From Gemmatimonadota bacterium (GTDB lineage Bacteria > Gemmatimonadota > Gemmatimonadetes > Gemmatimonadales > GWC2-71-9), in assembly GCA_003221895.1 (NCBI GenBank), contig QHUJ01000120.1, positions 26,503 to 90,502 of the forward strand: a DNA stretch of 64,000 nucleotides. The letters are read 5' to 3'. The notes beneath the pieces were generated by a model that did no database searches, was not told where the DNA came from, and saw only the letters and a program-made list of their open reading frames with translations. Position 1 is the stretch's first letter; every line of letters begins with the position of its first letter. Of the stretch, positions 10,156 to 19,793 are shown in pieces. The translations under genes and the position numbers were made by a program.

Positions 10156-11135
10156 GGCCTCGCGGACGCGAGCGGCGACGTTTCAATCGCGTCCGCGACC
10201 CGATGGGCCAACGCCAGCGCCTGCAGCCCGGCCGCGCCGGTGACGACGACCTCTGCCTCGCCCCGCACCGCCCGCAGGAAGCTCTCGAGCTCCAGCTTCA
10301 ACGGCTCGGCCTCCGGTGCCTCGAGGCCAACATGCTCGACGATCTCCTCGACCCGCGTCGCGCCGAGCCCCTGCCAGCCCGATTTCAGCCGGTAGAAGTG
10401 CCCGTTGCCCTGCGCGAGGTCGAGGGAGAAATAGCCCGTGGGCTGGAAGATGCGCAGTTTTCGCGTCCGCTCGCGGGAAACCCGGCTGGCGGTGATGACG
10501 GCCACCGCGCCGTTCACGAATTCCACGCGCGCGTTGGCGATGTCGACGTGCGGCGTGAGAATCGGGACGCCCGTGGCCCGGACCTCCGCCACCTCCGAGC
10601 GCACCAGCTCGAGGACCAGGTCGAGATCGTGAATCATCAAATCGAGTATCACCGCGACGTCGGTGCCACGCGGCTGGAACGGCGCCAGCCGCTCCGTTTG
10701 CAGGAACCGCGGCTCCTCGAGATACGGCGCCGCGGCGCGCACCGCGCGGTTGAACCGCTCGACGTGGCCCACCTGAAGGCAGAGCCCGCGCTCACGCGCC
10801 GTGTGAACCAGCTGCTCCGCACCGGGCAGCGTGTCCGCAAGGGGTTTTTCGATCAGGGCATGAATGCCGTGGTCCAACACTGCCAGGCCCACATCCACAT
10901 GCGCCGGCGTCGGCACGACCACCGTGATCGCCTCGACACGGTCGAGCAGCGCCTCGAGTGACGGGAATGCTGTCGCCCCGAGCTCCTTCGCGACGTACGG
11001 AGCCCGCTTGGGGTTATGGTCGTAGAACCCCACGAAATCGGCGCCGTCGATCTTTTGGAGCAGCCGGATGTGATGGAAGCCCAGTGCGCCCGCCCCGACC
11101 ACACCGACGCGCACCGGCCGCGGATGCCGCGTCAT
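10152..11135 (-). CDS. Gfo/Idh/MocA-family oxidoreductase in lipid A operon (GnnA-like candidate)
   Basis: A 327-residue NAD(P)-dependent sugar oxidoreductase. The N-terminal Rossmann motif is VGVVGAGALGFHHIRLLQ. The family lysine block is ALIEKPLADTLPGAEQLV, followed by LQVGHVERFNRAV and a C-terminal sheet. It lies between lpxA and lpxB, with 4-bp overlaps to both. In Acidithiobacillus the same slot holds gnnA and gnnB, which oxidise and then transaminate UDP-GlcNAc at C3 to make 2,3-diamino lipid A. Here no aminotransferase follows, so the exact reaction is open. Assignment as a UDP-N-acetylglucosamine 3-dehydrogenase is inference from position. Confidence 0.85.
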   Translation of the reverse strand: MTRHPRPVRVGVVGAGALGFHHIRLLQKIDGADFVGFYDHNPKRAPYVAKELGATAFPSLEALLDRVEAITVVVPTPAHVDVGLAVLDHGIHALIEKPLADTLPGAEQLVHTARERGLCLQVGHVERFNRAVRAAAPYLEEPRFLQTERLAPFQPRGTDVAVILDLMIHDLDLVLELVRSEVAEVRATGVPILTPHVDIANARVEFVNGAVAVITASRVSRERTRKLRIFQPTGYFSLDLAQGNGHFYRLKSGWQGLGATRVEEIVEHVGLEAPEAEPLKLELESFLRAVRGEAEVVVTGAAGLQALALAHRVADAIETSPLASARP

Positions 11136-11899
11136 ACCATCACCCCGCGCTGCGACGCCTCGATGAAGCGCAGAAACGTTTCCACTTCAGGCACTTCGGG
11201 CAGCTCGACCCGCGCGCGGGCGACCCCCTGGCTCACCGTCAGATCCGAGTTGAATACGAGGCGATAGGCGCGCTTCAGCGCCAGCTTCACCTCGGCCGGG
11301 AAGTCCGCGCGCTGCAGGCCGACAGAGTTGAGACCGTACAGGTGGACGGGATTGCCGGCCGCCTTCGTGTACGGCGGCACATCCTGGTTGACGCGCGAGA
11401 GGCCGCCGACGAACGCGTACGTGCCGATGCGCACGAATTGATGGATGGGTACGAGTCCGCTGATGATGGCCCGATCGTGCACCGTGACATGCCCGGCCAT
11501 CTGCACCGAGTTCGCGATGATCACGTCGTTCCCGACCACGCAGTCGTGCGCGATGTGCACGTACGTCATGATAAAACAGCGCTCGCCGATCGTGGTCCTC
11601 CCCGTCGCCGTGCTGCCGCGGTTGATCGTGCAGTATTCACGAATGATCGTGCCGGTGCCGATCTCGACCCACGTCTCTTCGCCCTTGTACTTCAGGTCCT
11701 GCGGGTCGTTACCGATCACGGTCCCGTAGCCGATCTTGACGCCGTCGGCCACGCGGGTGTTGCGCTCGATCACGGCATGCCCCGCGATCGTGCAGCGCTC
11801 ACCCACCGTCACCTTGGGCCCGATCACGCAGTAGGGGCCGACCGAAACCTCGGCGCCCAGCTCGGCGGTGGGGTCGACCAGCGCAGTCCGATGGATCAC
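11132..11899 (-). CDS. lpxA: UDP-N-acetylglucosamine O-acyltransferase LpxA
   Basis: LpxA transfers a 3-hydroxyacyl chain from ACP to UDP-GlcNAc (or a 3-amino derivative), the first step of lipid A synthesis. The 255-residue protein is mostly left-handed beta-helix hexapeptide repeats from about residue 6 to 190, with the catalytic-histidine segment TYVHIAHDCVVGND and a C-terminal helical domain (FPAEVKLALKRAYRLVF). Length matches the E. coli enzyme (262). The start overlaps the end of the lpxC-fabZ fusion by 4 bp. Confidence 0.95.
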   Translation of the reverse strand: MIHRTALVDPTAELGAEVSVGPYCVIGPKVTVGERCTIAGHAVIERNTRVADGVKIGYGTVIGNDPQDLKYKGEETWVEIGTGTIIREYCTINRGSTATGRTTIGERCFIMTYVHIAHDCVVGNDVIIANSVQMAGHVTVHDRAIISGLVPIHQFVRIGTYAFVGGLSRVNQDVPPYTKAAGNPVHLYGLNSVGLQRADFPAEVKLALKRAYRLVFNSDLTVSQGVARARVELPEVPEVETFLRFIEASQRGVMV

Positions 11900-13194
11900 T
11901 TATCGACCACCATGGCCATCATCTCGGCCTCGGCGACCACCTGCCCGTCCACAAACCCGGCGCCCTTCATCCGGCAGGTCTTCCCCCGAAATTGCAGCAT
12001 GTCGAGCTCGAACCGGATCTGATCGCCGGGCACGACGGGCCGGCGGAACTTCACGTTATCGAGCGACATGAAGTACACGACCTTGTTCGCCGTGTCCTGG
12101 TCCTCGAAATGGCTCATCAACAGCATCCCGCCGACCTGCGCCATCGCTTCGATGATGAGCACGCCGGGCATGATGGGATGACCCGGGAAATGGCCCTGAA
12201 AGAACGGCTCGTTGATGGTGACGTTCTTGATCCCGACGATGCGTTTCTGCCCCTCGACCTCGAGGATCCGGTCGACCAGCAAAAACGGATAACGGTGCGG
12301 CAGGTAATCCATAATCTTGCTGATGTCCATCGCCGGCATTCCCGTGCGCCTCCCTGCGCGTGCGAGCGCCCGCGCCAGCGCGATGTTGCCGCCATGGCTG
12401 GGCCGCGTCGCCACCACATGAGCCTGAATCCGGGCGCCGGTGAGCGCCAGGTCCCCCACGATATCCGCCGCCTTATGCCGCACAAATTCGTCCGGCCACC
12501 GCAGCTTGCCGCCGGCCACCACCTTCTCATCGTCGAGCACGATGGCGTTCGCTTCCGACGCCCCCTTGATCAGCCCGCGCGCCTGCAGCTCCGCCACTTC
12601 GTGCGTGAAGCCAAATGTCCGCGCGGCCGCGAGCTCGGTCGCAAACCTCTCGGGCGTGATCTCGTACGTCCCAGCCTGGCATCCGATCAAAGGGTGCGGC
12701 CACTCGATCGAGACCGTGAGCCGCAAGGTCTTGGACGGCGCCACAACATACGCTGCGTCCCGGTCCGTCACCGTGAAAGGCGCCTGCACGGTGAGAAAGG
12801 AGGCCTCTCCACCTACCGGTGCCGGCTCGGCCTTCGTTAATGCCTCGAAGTATGGTTGCACGCTACCGTCGAGTATCGGCGGCTCGGGGCCCGTCAGCTC
12901 GATCGTCAGATCGTCGATGGCATGCGCGGCCACGGCCGCGAGGACGTGCTCGACGGTATGGATCGTCGCCTCACCCTTCCCGATCGCAGTCCGCCGTTCC
13001 ACGGCTTCCACCTCGCTCAGGCGTGCGGGCACTTCCGGCTTGCCCGCGAGGTCGGTGCGCCGGAATACGATCCCTTGGCCGGCAGGCGCGGGCAAAAACG
13101 TCGCCTCCGTCGTAGCACCCGTGTGCAGCCCGGTCCCGCGCAGGGACGCCGGACGCGTGACGGAGCGCCTACTGCTCTGTTGCGGAGGACGCAC
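11896..13194 (-). CDS. lpxC/fabZ: Bifunctional LpxC deacetylase / FabZ hydroxyacyl-ACP dehydratase fusion
   Basis: Two enzymes in one 432-residue chain. Residues about 11-285 are LpxC, the zinc deacetylase that commits UDP-3-O-acyl-GlcNAc to lipid A. Metal ligands are visible in IHTVEHVLAA (His79, His83) and in RHKAADIVGDLALTG (His and Asp), and the catalytic histidine region is SHGGNIALARAL. From about residue 288 a FabZ hot-dog domain follows, with PHRYPFLLVDRI and QGHFPGHPIMPGVLIIEAMAQ. LpxC-FabZ fusions are known in several Gram-negative phyla, including Bacteroidota. The start overlaps the lpxD end by 26 bp, and the end overlaps lpxA by 4 bp. Confidence 0.95.
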   Translation of the reverse strand: MRPPQQSSRRSVTRPASLRGTGLHTGATTEATFLPAPAGQGIVFRRTDLAGKPEVPARLSEVEAVERRTAIGKGEATIHTVEHVLAAVAAHAIDDLTIELTGPEPPILDGSVQPYFEALTKAEPAPVGGEASFLTVQAPFTVTDRDAAYVVAPSKTLRLTVSIEWPHPLIGCQAGTYEITPERFATELAAARTFGFTHEVAELQARGLIKGASEANAIVLDDEKVVAGGKLRWPDEFVRHKAADIVGDLALTGARIQAHVVATRPSHGGNIALARALARAGRRTGMPAMDISKIMDYLPHRYPFLLVDRILEVEGQKRIVGIKNVTINEPFFQGHFPGHPIMPGVLIIEAMAQVGGMLLMSHFEDQDTANKVVYFMSLDNVKFRRPVVPGDQIRFELDMLQFRGKTCRMKGAGFVDGQVVAEAEMMAMVVDK

Positions 13195-14272
13195 CGGCCG
13201 AGGGAGCGGGGGGGGGGGGAGCGGGGGCGGTCTTGGATGTCACGAGCTCTTCGAGATCACCGATGATCTTGGCGAGACGGTACAGCGCGGCCTGCCCGCG
13301 CAGATACTCGCGGTGCGGGCGGGCCAGCGTGCCGAAGTAGGTCGCGTCCGCGGGGATATCGGCGATCGTGCCGGACTGGACGAGGAGTCGCGCCCCGCGT
13401 CCGATCGTGATGTGGTCGGAAACGCCAGCCTGTCCCGCGATGATGACATCATCCTCCACCTGACAGCTGCCCGCGATGCCGGCCTGCGCCATGATGAGAC
13501 AGCGGGCGCCGATCCGCACGTTATGGGCGATGTGGACGAGGTTGTCGATCTTGGTGCCCGACCCGATCACCGTATCGTCCACGCTGCCCCGGTCGATGCA
13601 GGTGTTCGCGCCAATCTCGATGTCGTCCCCGATCAGGCAGCGCCCCACGTGCGGGATCTTGCGATGCGCCTCGCCGCCCTTGCCGGGGATGTACCCGAAC
13701 CCATCACTGCCGATCACCGCACCCGAATGTACGATGACGCGCTTCCCGAGCGCCGTGCCCGCGTACAGACTGACGCCGGGATAGAGCTGCGAGTCGTCGC
13801 CGACCGCCACGCCGTCGCCGAGGACGCACCCGGCGCCAATGCGGACGTTGCGACCCAGCTGCACGCCGGGGCCCAGCACCGCATGCGGGCCGATCTCGAC
13901 CGGCTCTTGCCACGTCGCGCCGCGACCCACGACCGCGCTCGCATGCACGCCCGCTTCCCACACGGCCTGCGGGTACAGCACCGGGAGCACCACGAGCAGC
14001 GCGGCATACGGGTCGGCGACAATGACGCGGGTCTCGGGCCCTGCGCCGCTCGCCGCCTGCTCGAGATCGGGCGCGATGAGGACGACGGACGCGCTGGTGC
14101 GCTGAAGGTATGGGACGTACCGGGACGAGGCAAGAAAAGACAGGTCGCCGGGACCCGCGCGCTCCAGCGGCGCAATGCCGGCGACCGTCGTTGTCCCCGG
14201 CCCCACCAGCCGTCCGCCGGTGAGCGCCGCGATTTCACTTGCGGCGAGCGGCCGCGTTCCCGCCGAATTCAC
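13169..14272 (-). CDS. lpxD: UDP-3-O-acylglucosamine N-acyltransferase LpxD
   Basis: LpxD adds the N-linked hydroxyacyl chain in lipid A synthesis. The 367-residue protein has an N-terminal uridine-binding domain (about residues 1-100), a hexapeptide-repeat beta-helix with GSDGFGYIPGKGGEAHRKIP and the catalytic-histidine segment DNLVHIAHNVRIGARCLIM, and a C-terminal helix. It ends in an unusual Pro/Ala-rich tail encoded across a run of twelve C on the coding strand. The start is GTG at 14272, 20 bp after the ompH stop. The gene overlaps lpxC-fabZ by 26 bp. Confidence 0.94.
   Translation of the reverse strand: MNSAGTRPLAASEIAALTGGRLVGPGTTTVAGIAPLERAGPGDLSFLASSRYVPYLQRTSASVVLIAPDLEQAASGAGPETRVIVADPYAALLVVLPVLYPQAVWEAGVHASAVVGRGATWQEPVEIGPHAVLGPGVQLGRNVRIGAGCVLGDGVAVGDDSQLYPGVSLYAGTALGKRVIVHSGAVIGSDGFGYIPGKGGEAHRKIPHVGRCLIGDDIEIGANTCIDRGSVDDTVIGSGTKIDNLVHIAHNVRIGARCLIMAQAGIAGSCQVEDDVIIAGQAGVSDHITIGRGARLLVQSGTIADIPADATYFGTLARPHREYLRGQAALYRLAKIIGDLEELVTSKTAPAPPPPAPSAGASSATEQ
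13208..13219. repeat. Homopolymeric tract of 12 G (C12 on the coding strand) in the 3' end of lpxD
   Basis: Twelve consecutive G on the plus strand encode a run of four prolines in the LpxD tail. They lie 14 bp before the start codon of lpxC-fabZ on the coding strand. Slippage here would change the frame of only the last few LpxD codons, but it could alter where LpxD translation stops relative to the lpxC-fabZ start. The effect is inferred. Confidence 0.8.
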
Positions 14273-14292
14273 GGTGGGAAGCTAGCCGTCGA

Positions 14293-14856
14293 TTATTGCG
14301 CCTGCGAGAGGCGCTGCAGCACCCGGGCCGTGATGTTGAGCGCGGGGTCTGCCGCGGCGATCAATCCTCCGGCCGCATCCGCGTCGAGAATCAGTGAATA
14401 GTTCGACTCGGCACGGATTCCCTGGATCACGGAGTTCACGCGCGCCTGAATCGGCTGCAGCAGCTCCTGTTCCCGTTGCCGCGCCTTGTCCTGCAGCTCG
14501 TTGGTGCGCGCTTCCATTCGTTGCTGCATCGCCTGCAGGTCTTTCTGCTTCTGCGCGCGCGCCGCCGGCGAGAGCGCGATCGACTGCTGGTCGAAGGCCT
14601 GCACGGCCGAGTCGAGCGCCTGCTGCAGCTTCTGCACTTCGGTGCGGTAGCCGTCGACTTCCTTCAGATACGTCGACTCGGCGGCCGCGTAGCCGGGCGT
14701 GCGCTGCAGAATTTCCCGGGAATTGATGTAGGCGATCTTGATCGCCGAGGCCGCCTGACTGGCCGACGGGCCCTGGGCGCGCGCAACACTGGGTACCGCG
14801 ACGTGGAACGCGAGCGCGGCGACCGCGGCGAGAGAGACGAGCATGGAACGCTGCAT
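14293..14856 (-). CDS. ompH: OmpH/Skp-family periplasmic chaperone
   Basis: Skp-type chaperones hold unfolded outer-membrane proteins in the periplasm before BAM-mediated insertion. The 187-residue protein begins with a clear signal peptide (residues about 1-27, MLVSLAAVAALAFHV then SVARAQG). The mature part opens with IKIAYINSREILQRTPGYA, a family-typical strand. A long glutamine- and arginine-rich coiled coil follows (about residues 65-140), then a C-terminal strand (SLILDADAAGGLIAAADPAL). It lies between bamA and lpxD, the classical bamA-skp-lpxD order. Confidence 0.92.
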   Translation of the reverse strand: MQRSMLVSLAAVAALAFHVAVPSVARAQGPSASQAASAIKIAYINSREILQRTPGYAAAESTYLKEVDGYRTEVQKLQQALDSAVQAFDQQSIALSPAARAQKQKDLQAMQQRMEARTNELQDKARQREQELLQPIQARVNSVIQGIRAESNYSLILDADAAGGLIAAADPALNITARVLQRLSQAQ

Positions 14857-14907
14857 AAAGCTGGAGCTCCCCGGGAAGAACGTGGGTGCTGAGTATGTGG
14901 GTATGGC

Positions 14908-17316
14908 TTAGAAGAAATTGCCGAGTTTGAAGTGCAGCTTCCAGCCCGGCGCCGGACGGCCGGTGATATCGGTCTTATCGAAGCCATACGCATAGTCGAT
15001 ACCCAACGGGCCGAGCGGCGAGATGACCGCCGCCCCGAAGCCGGCGCCGCGGAACAGGTGCGTCGGATCGAATTGGGCCGGCCGCGACCACACGTTGCCG
15101 GCGTCGTAGAACGTCGAGAGGTACAGCATCTGGGACACGCGGATCCCGATTTCACCCGTCATCGTGAAGTACGACTTCCCGAACGCGAGGGGGCTCGCGC
15201 CGTTGACGGCGGCGTTGGGATCGTAGCCGAAGGGCGTAATGGACGCTTCGTCGTAGCCGCGCAGCGGGATGAAGAACTGGGTGCCGCCGAGCGTGAAGAG
15301 CTGGTCGAAGAACGGGGTAACGCCGAACACGAAGCCCGTGCGACTCGATAGGCCGAGCACCAGCTTGACGTTGGACGTCGGGGACCCGCCAAGCGTGCCG
15401 ATCGGCGCGTAGAAGTGGTCTTCGACGTCGACGCGCTGGAAGTCGCCGGTGCCGCCGAGGAAGCCGCCGTTCTGCGTGAAGCCGAACTGCACCATCGTGC
15501 CGGCGGTCGGGAACGGCAAGTCGACCCGCGTGTCGCGCATGACCGAAGCGCCGAGGCTGGAACGCACGCAGTAATTGCAGCGGAACGCGTTGGTAAACGC
15601 CGCGTTGGTGCTGGAGCCGGTATAGCTCTGCTCGTCGAGGGCGTAGTTCAGGAACAGGCGCGTGTAGTTGGAGCCGAACAGCGGAAAGCCGAACTGCACG
15701 TTGGCGCCCCGCCGCCGCAGCCGCCCAACGTCGGCAATCACATACCGGACGCGCTGGTCGTGCACCCCGATCGTTCCCGAGATCCGGGACTCGCGGATCG
15801 CGGGATCCGTATACGTAATGCTGAAGTCGTTGATGTTCTTCCCGAATTGCCACTGCAGCTGGCCGCGCTTGCCCTTGCCGAACAGGTTGGGTTCGTCGAG
15901 TCCGATGAACCCGCCGACGCCTGTGCCCTGCCCCACCGACGCGCCGAAGTTGATGTTTCCGGTCCGCTTTTCGGTGACGTGGAAGACGACGTCGATGTCG
16001 CCCTGCTCGTTGGCCGGTTTGGTCTCGGGGAAAGGCAACGGCTGGTTGAAGAACCCGAGGTTCGAGACGCGCTGGTAGGACGCGATCAGCGCGTCCTGCC
16101 GGAACACGTCGCCCGGAACCATCACGATCGCCTCGCGGATCACGCGCTCGTGGGTGACGTCGTTGCCGCGGATCTCTACGTGGCTCACGATCGCGGGCTG
16201 GCCCTCGTTGATGACCCAGCGCAGATCCACCACGGGCTTCCCGTTCGCATCGAAGCGGCGAATCACGTCGGGCCGGACCTGGACGTAGATGTAGCCGTTG
16301 TTGTAGTACAGCGTCTGCAGCTTGCGCGTCGCATCCTGCCACTGCTGGTCGTCGAAGTACGCGTTCGACGGCCGGCCACCGAGCCCGAGCAAGCCGGTGC
16401 GGTTGTGCGTGTCGAACGGATAGTACGGCTGCAGCTCGTCGGTCGAGAAGCGCCGGTTGCCGACGATCTCGAACGTGCCGACCTTGTACGGCTCGCCTTC
16501 ACTCACGGTGACGACGAGCGTCGCCTTCCCCGTTTTCTCGTTGACGATCAGCGTGTCCTGCAGGACCTGGAAGTCGACGTAGCCGCGCTTGCCGTAGTAC
16601 TCCGGCAGGGTCTGGCGCAGATCCTCGGCGACCTTGTCGTCGTTGTACTCCCCCGAATGCATCCAGAAAAAGCCTTCGGGCTTGGAATGCATCTGCTCGA
16701 CGATCAGCTGGTCGGTGAAATGCGTATTGCCCTGAATGTCCACCTGCGAGATCGCGACGCGGTTGCCTTCCTGGAGGTCGAAGATCACGCGGACCGCGGC
16801 CGAGTCGCGCTCGTACACGTAGACCGGCTTGGCCTCGGCGAGATAATAGCCCTGGGCGTGGTACATCGAATCGATGCGGGCCAGCGCGCGCGTGACCGCC
16901 GCGGGATCGAGCGGCCGGCCTTCCGACAGCTGGACCTTGTCGCGCACGCTGCCCTCGGCGAGCCGCTCCACGCCGCGGACCGTCCACTTCACGAGCTGCG
17001 GGCGCTCGCGCACTTGAATCACGAGGATGTTCCTGCCGTCGGCCTGCGTCTGGAGAAGCTGGACGTCGTCGAACTGGCCGCTCGCAAACAGGGCCTGGAT
17101 GGCACGCTGCACGTCCCGGTAGTTCAGCGCCCGCCCGGGAACGAGACCGCTCATCTGGATGACGCTGGCGGCGGTATTGCGCTTCTGACCGGCGACGGCG
17201 ATGGAGTCGGGAGTCGGCGGCGAATCAACGCCCGCGACCCGCCCCTGGGCCTTGGACAGGCCCGGGGCGAGGACGGCGAGGCTGACGACGATTGGAAGGG
17301 TGAGCCGGCGAATCAC
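14908..17316 (-). CDS. bamA: Outer-membrane protein assembly factor BamA
   Basis: BamA is the essential Omp85 insertase that folds beta-barrels into the outer membrane. The 802-residue protein has a signal peptide (about residues 1-23, ending GLSKAQG), five POTRA-like domains to about residue 430, and a C-terminal barrel that ends in FKLGNFF with a terminal phenylalanine. The barrel shows the family segments GFIGLDEPNLFGKGKRGQLQ and GTQFFIPLRGYDE (the VRGF-like loop, here LRGY), and near the end GIDYAYGFD. GTG at 17316 overlaps the clpC stop by 4 bp. Confidence 0.95.
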   Translation of the reverse strand: MIRRLTLPIVVSLAVLAPGLSKAQGRVAGVDSPPTPDSIAVAGQKRNTAASVIQMSGLVPGRALNYRDVQRAIQALFASGQFDDVQLLQTQADGRNILVIQVRERPQLVKWTVRGVERLAEGSVRDKVQLSEGRPLDPAAVTRALARIDSMYHAQGYYLAEAKPVYVYERDSAAVRVIFDLQEGNRVAISQVDIQGNTHFTDQLIVEQMHSKPEGFFWMHSGEYNDDKVAEDLRQTLPEYYGKRGYVDFQVLQDTLIVNEKTGKATLVVTVSEGEPYKVGTFEIVGNRRFSTDELQPYYPFDTHNRTGLLGLGGRPSNAYFDDQQWQDATRKLQTLYYNNGYIYVQVRPDVIRRFDANGKPVVDLRWVINEGQPAIVSHVEIRGNDVTHERVIREAIVMVPGDVFRQDALIASYQRVSNLGFFNQPLPFPETKPANEQGDIDVVFHVTEKRTGNINFGASVGQGTGVGGFIGLDEPNLFGKGKRGQLQWQFGKNINDFSITYTDPAIRESRISGTIGVHDQRVRYVIADVGRLRRRGANVQFGFPLFGSNYTRLFLNYALDEQSYTGSSTNAAFTNAFRCNYCVRSSLGASVMRDTRVDLPFPTAGTMVQFGFTQNGGFLGGTGDFQRVDVEDHFYAPIGTLGGSPTSNVKLVLGLSSRTGFVFGVTPFFDQLFTLGGTQFFIPLRGYDEASITPFGYDPNAAVNGASPLAFGKSYFTMTGEIGIRVSQMLYLSTFYDAGNVWSRPAQFDPTHLFRGAGFGAAVISPLGPLGIDYAYGFDKTDITGRPAPGWKLHFKLGNFF

Positions 17317-19793
17317 GCCTTCGAGCCGGAGAGTGCCCTGAATGCGAGGCGCTCCTTGTCCGGAGCGACGTCCACTTCGATCTCGTCGCCCTTGGCGAAA
17401 TCTCCGACGAGGATCTTCTCCGACAGCGGGTCCTCGACGTACTTCTGAATGGCGCGCTTCAGCGGCCGCGCGCCGAAATGTTCGTCGTAGCCGTGGTCCA
17501 CCAGGAAATCGGTGGCGCCCTGGGTGAGTCGCAGCGTCAGCTCTTCTTCGCCAAGCCGCTTCTGCACGTCGCGCGCCAGGATGCCGACGATCAGCGCGAT
17601 GTGCTCCCGGTTCAGCGCGTGGAACACGATCACGTCGTCCAGCCGGTTCAGGAATTCCGGATTGAAGACCTTGTTGATTTCCTCTTTCACCTTCTCGGAC
17701 ATCCGGTCGAACTCGGTGCGCGCATCCGGTTGCCCGAAGCCCAGCGTCTTGCCCTTCGCCACGTCGCGCGCGCCCACGTTCGACGTCATGATCACGACCG
17801 TGTTCTTGAAATCGATCATGCGGCCGTAGTTGTCGGTCAGATGGCCTTCATCCAGCACCTGCAGCAGGATGTTGAACACGTCGGGATGCGCCTTCTCGAT
17901 TTCGTCGAGCAGCACGACCGAGTACGGTTTGCGCCGCACGGCCTTGGTGAGCGTGCCGGAATCCTCGTAGCCCACATAACCCGGGGGCGCGCCGATCAGC
18001 CGGCTCACGGAGAACTTCTCCATGTACTCCGACATGTCGACGCGAATCAGGGCGTTGGCATCCGCGAACAGGAACCGCGCCAGGGCCCGCGCCAACTCGG
18101 TTTTGCCGACGCCGGTGGGGCCGCTGAAGATGAATGAGCCGATCGGCCGCTTCGGATCCTTGAGGCCGGCCCGGCTCCGCCGGATCGCGCGCGAGATCAC
18201 GTGGATTGCTTCGTTCTGGCCGACGACGCTCTCGTGGAGCTCGTCCTCCATCCGGAGGAGCCGGGCGGTCTCGGCCTCCTGCAGTCGCGTGACCGGGATG
18301 CCGGTCCAGCGCGACACGATGAAGGCGACGCCTTCCTCGCTGATCGTGGGCCGGCGGGTCTGCCGCTCACGCTCCCACTCCTCCTGCTTACGGCGAATCT
18401 CGGCCTGGAGCTCGCGCTCCGAATCGCGCAGCGACGCCGCCTTCTCGAAGTTCTGATCGCGCACGGCCGCTTCCTTGTCGCCGTTGATGCCTTCGAGCTT
18501 CTCCTTCAGCTCGGCGACCTCGGGCGGCGGCACCTGGGCGGCGAGCCGCGCGCGCGCGCCGGCTTCGTCGATCACATCGATCGCCTTGTCGGGCAGGAAC
18601 CGGTCGGTGATGTAGCGCTCCGACAGCTTCGCCGCTTCGATCAGCGTCTCATCGGGAATCACGACGCGGTGATGGTCCTCATACCGCTTCCGCAGTCCCT
18701 TGAGGATCTCGATCGTCTCGTCGATGGTCGGCGGATCGACGATCACCGTCTGGAAGCGCCGCTCCAGCGCGCCATCCTTCTCGATGTATTTGCGGTATTC
18801 GTTCAACGTCGACGCGCCGACGCACTGCAGCTCGCCGCGCGCCAGCGCGGGCTTCAGCATGTTGGACGCGTCCACTGCGCCCTCGGCCGCGCCTGCCCCG
18901 ACCAGCGTGTGCAGCTCGTCGATGAACAGGATGATGTTCTTGTTTTGCGCGATCTCGTTGATGACCGCCTTGAGCCGCTCTTCGAACTGGCCGCGATACT
19001 TCGTGCCCGCGATGACGGCCGCCATGTCGAGCGACAACACGCGGTGATCCTTGAGCGCGTCGGGGCACTGCCCGCTCGAGATCAGTTGGGCCAGGCCTTC
19101 GACGATCGCCGTCTTGCCGACGCCGGGCTCGCCGATGAGCACGGGATTGTTTTTCTTGCGGCGCGACAGAATCTCCATCACGCGCTCGATTTCCTTCTGC
19201 CGCCCGATCGTCGGATCGAGCGCGCCTTCTGCCGCAAGCTGCGTCAGGTCGCGGCAGAAATGGTCGAGCGCGGGCGTCTTGGATTTCTTTTCGCTCTTGG
19301 GCGGCGTGGGCTGCGCGCCGGTGCCGCCACCAGCCGGCGTCGCCGGCATCTCGCTGCCCAGCAGCCGCAGCGTCTCGGCGCGCGCCTGTTCGAGGTTCAC
19401 CCCGGCGTCGGTCAGTACCTGCGCCGCGATGCCCTTCTCTTCACGCAGCAAGCCGAGCAGCAGGTGCTCGGTGCCGACGTAGGAGTGATTCAGCTCGCGC
19501 GCCTCGCTCATCGCCAGCTCGAGCACCTTCTTGGCGCGGGATGTATAGGGGAGGTCGGGACCGGCCGCGGCCGCGGCCTTTCCTTTCTTCACCGTCTCCT
19601 CGATCTTCTGCTGAATCTCCTCGAGGTCGACGTTGAGATTCGTTAAGACCGCCGCCGCGACGCCCTCACCTTCGCGGATCAAGCCGAGCAGGATGTGCTC
19701 GGTACCGACGTACTCGTGATGCAGGCGGGCCGCTTCTTCGCGAGCCATCTGCAGAACTTTCCGGACTCGATCCGTGAAATTGTAGCCGTTCAT
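17313..19793 (-). CDS. clpC: AAA+ unfoldase ClpC (Clp protease ATPase subunit)
   Basis: ClpC unfolds substrates for ClpP; in Bacillus it recognises arginine-phosphorylated proteins. Domains in the 826-residue chain: two Clp_N repeats (about residues 1-145, each with [11 protein letters not shown] or [11 protein letters not shown]), AAA1 with Walker A GEPGVGKT, a middle domain with a UVR motif ([17 protein letters not shown]), and AAA2 with [10 protein letters not shown] and [24 protein letters not shown] loop matches the ClpP-contact tripeptide. The start overlaps the mcsB stop by 4 bp, so the mcsA-mcsB-clpC set is translationally coupled. No clpP is in the window. Confidence 0.96.
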   Translation of the reverse strand: MNGYNFTDRVRKVLQMAREEAARLHHEYVGTEHILLGLIREGEGVAAAVLTNLNVDLEEIQQKIEETVKKGKAAAAAGPDLPYTSRAKKVLELAMSEARELNHSYVGTEHLLLGLLREEKGIAAQVLTDAGVNLEQARAETLRLLGSEMPATPAGGGTGAQPTPPKSEKKSKTPALDHFCRDLTQLAAEGALDPTIGRQKEIERVMEILSRRKKNNPVLIGEPGVGKTAIVEGLAQLISSGQCPDALKDHRVLSLDMAAVIAGTKYRGQFEERLKAVINEIAQNKNIILFIDELHTLVGAGAAEGAVDASNMLKPALARGELQCVGASTLNEYRKYIEKDGALERRFQTVIVDPPTIDETIEILKGLRKRYEDHHRVVIPDETLIEAAKLSERYITDRFLPDKAIDVIDEAGARARLAAQVPPPEVAELKEKLEGINGDKEAAVRDQNFEKAASLRDSERELQAEIRRKQEEWERERQTRRPTISEEGVAFIVSRWTGIPVTRLQEAETARLLRMEDELHESVVGQNEAIHVISRAIRRSRAGLKDPKRPIGSFIFSGPTGVGKTELARALARFLFADANALIRVDMSEYMEKFSVSRLIGAPPGYVGYEDSGTLTKAVRRKPYSVVLLDEIEKAHPDVFNILLQVLDEGHLTDNYGRMIDFKNTVVIMTSNVGARDVAKGKTLGFGQPDARTEFDRMSEKVKEEINKVFNPEFLNRLDDVIVFHALNREHIALIVGILARDVQKRLGEEELTLRLTQGATDFLVDHGYDEHFGARPLKRAIQKYVEDPLSEKILVGDFAKGDEIEVDVAPDKERLAFRALSGSKA

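Noticed and set aside
12440..14401. 653-codon plus-strand open frame opposite lpxC-fabZ and lpxD
   Set aside because: Antisense shadow of two well-supported lipid A genes; no domain recognisable.
15415..17448. 677-codon plus-strand open frame opposite bamA
   Set aside because: Shadow of bamA. The translation is low-complexity and has no family motifs.
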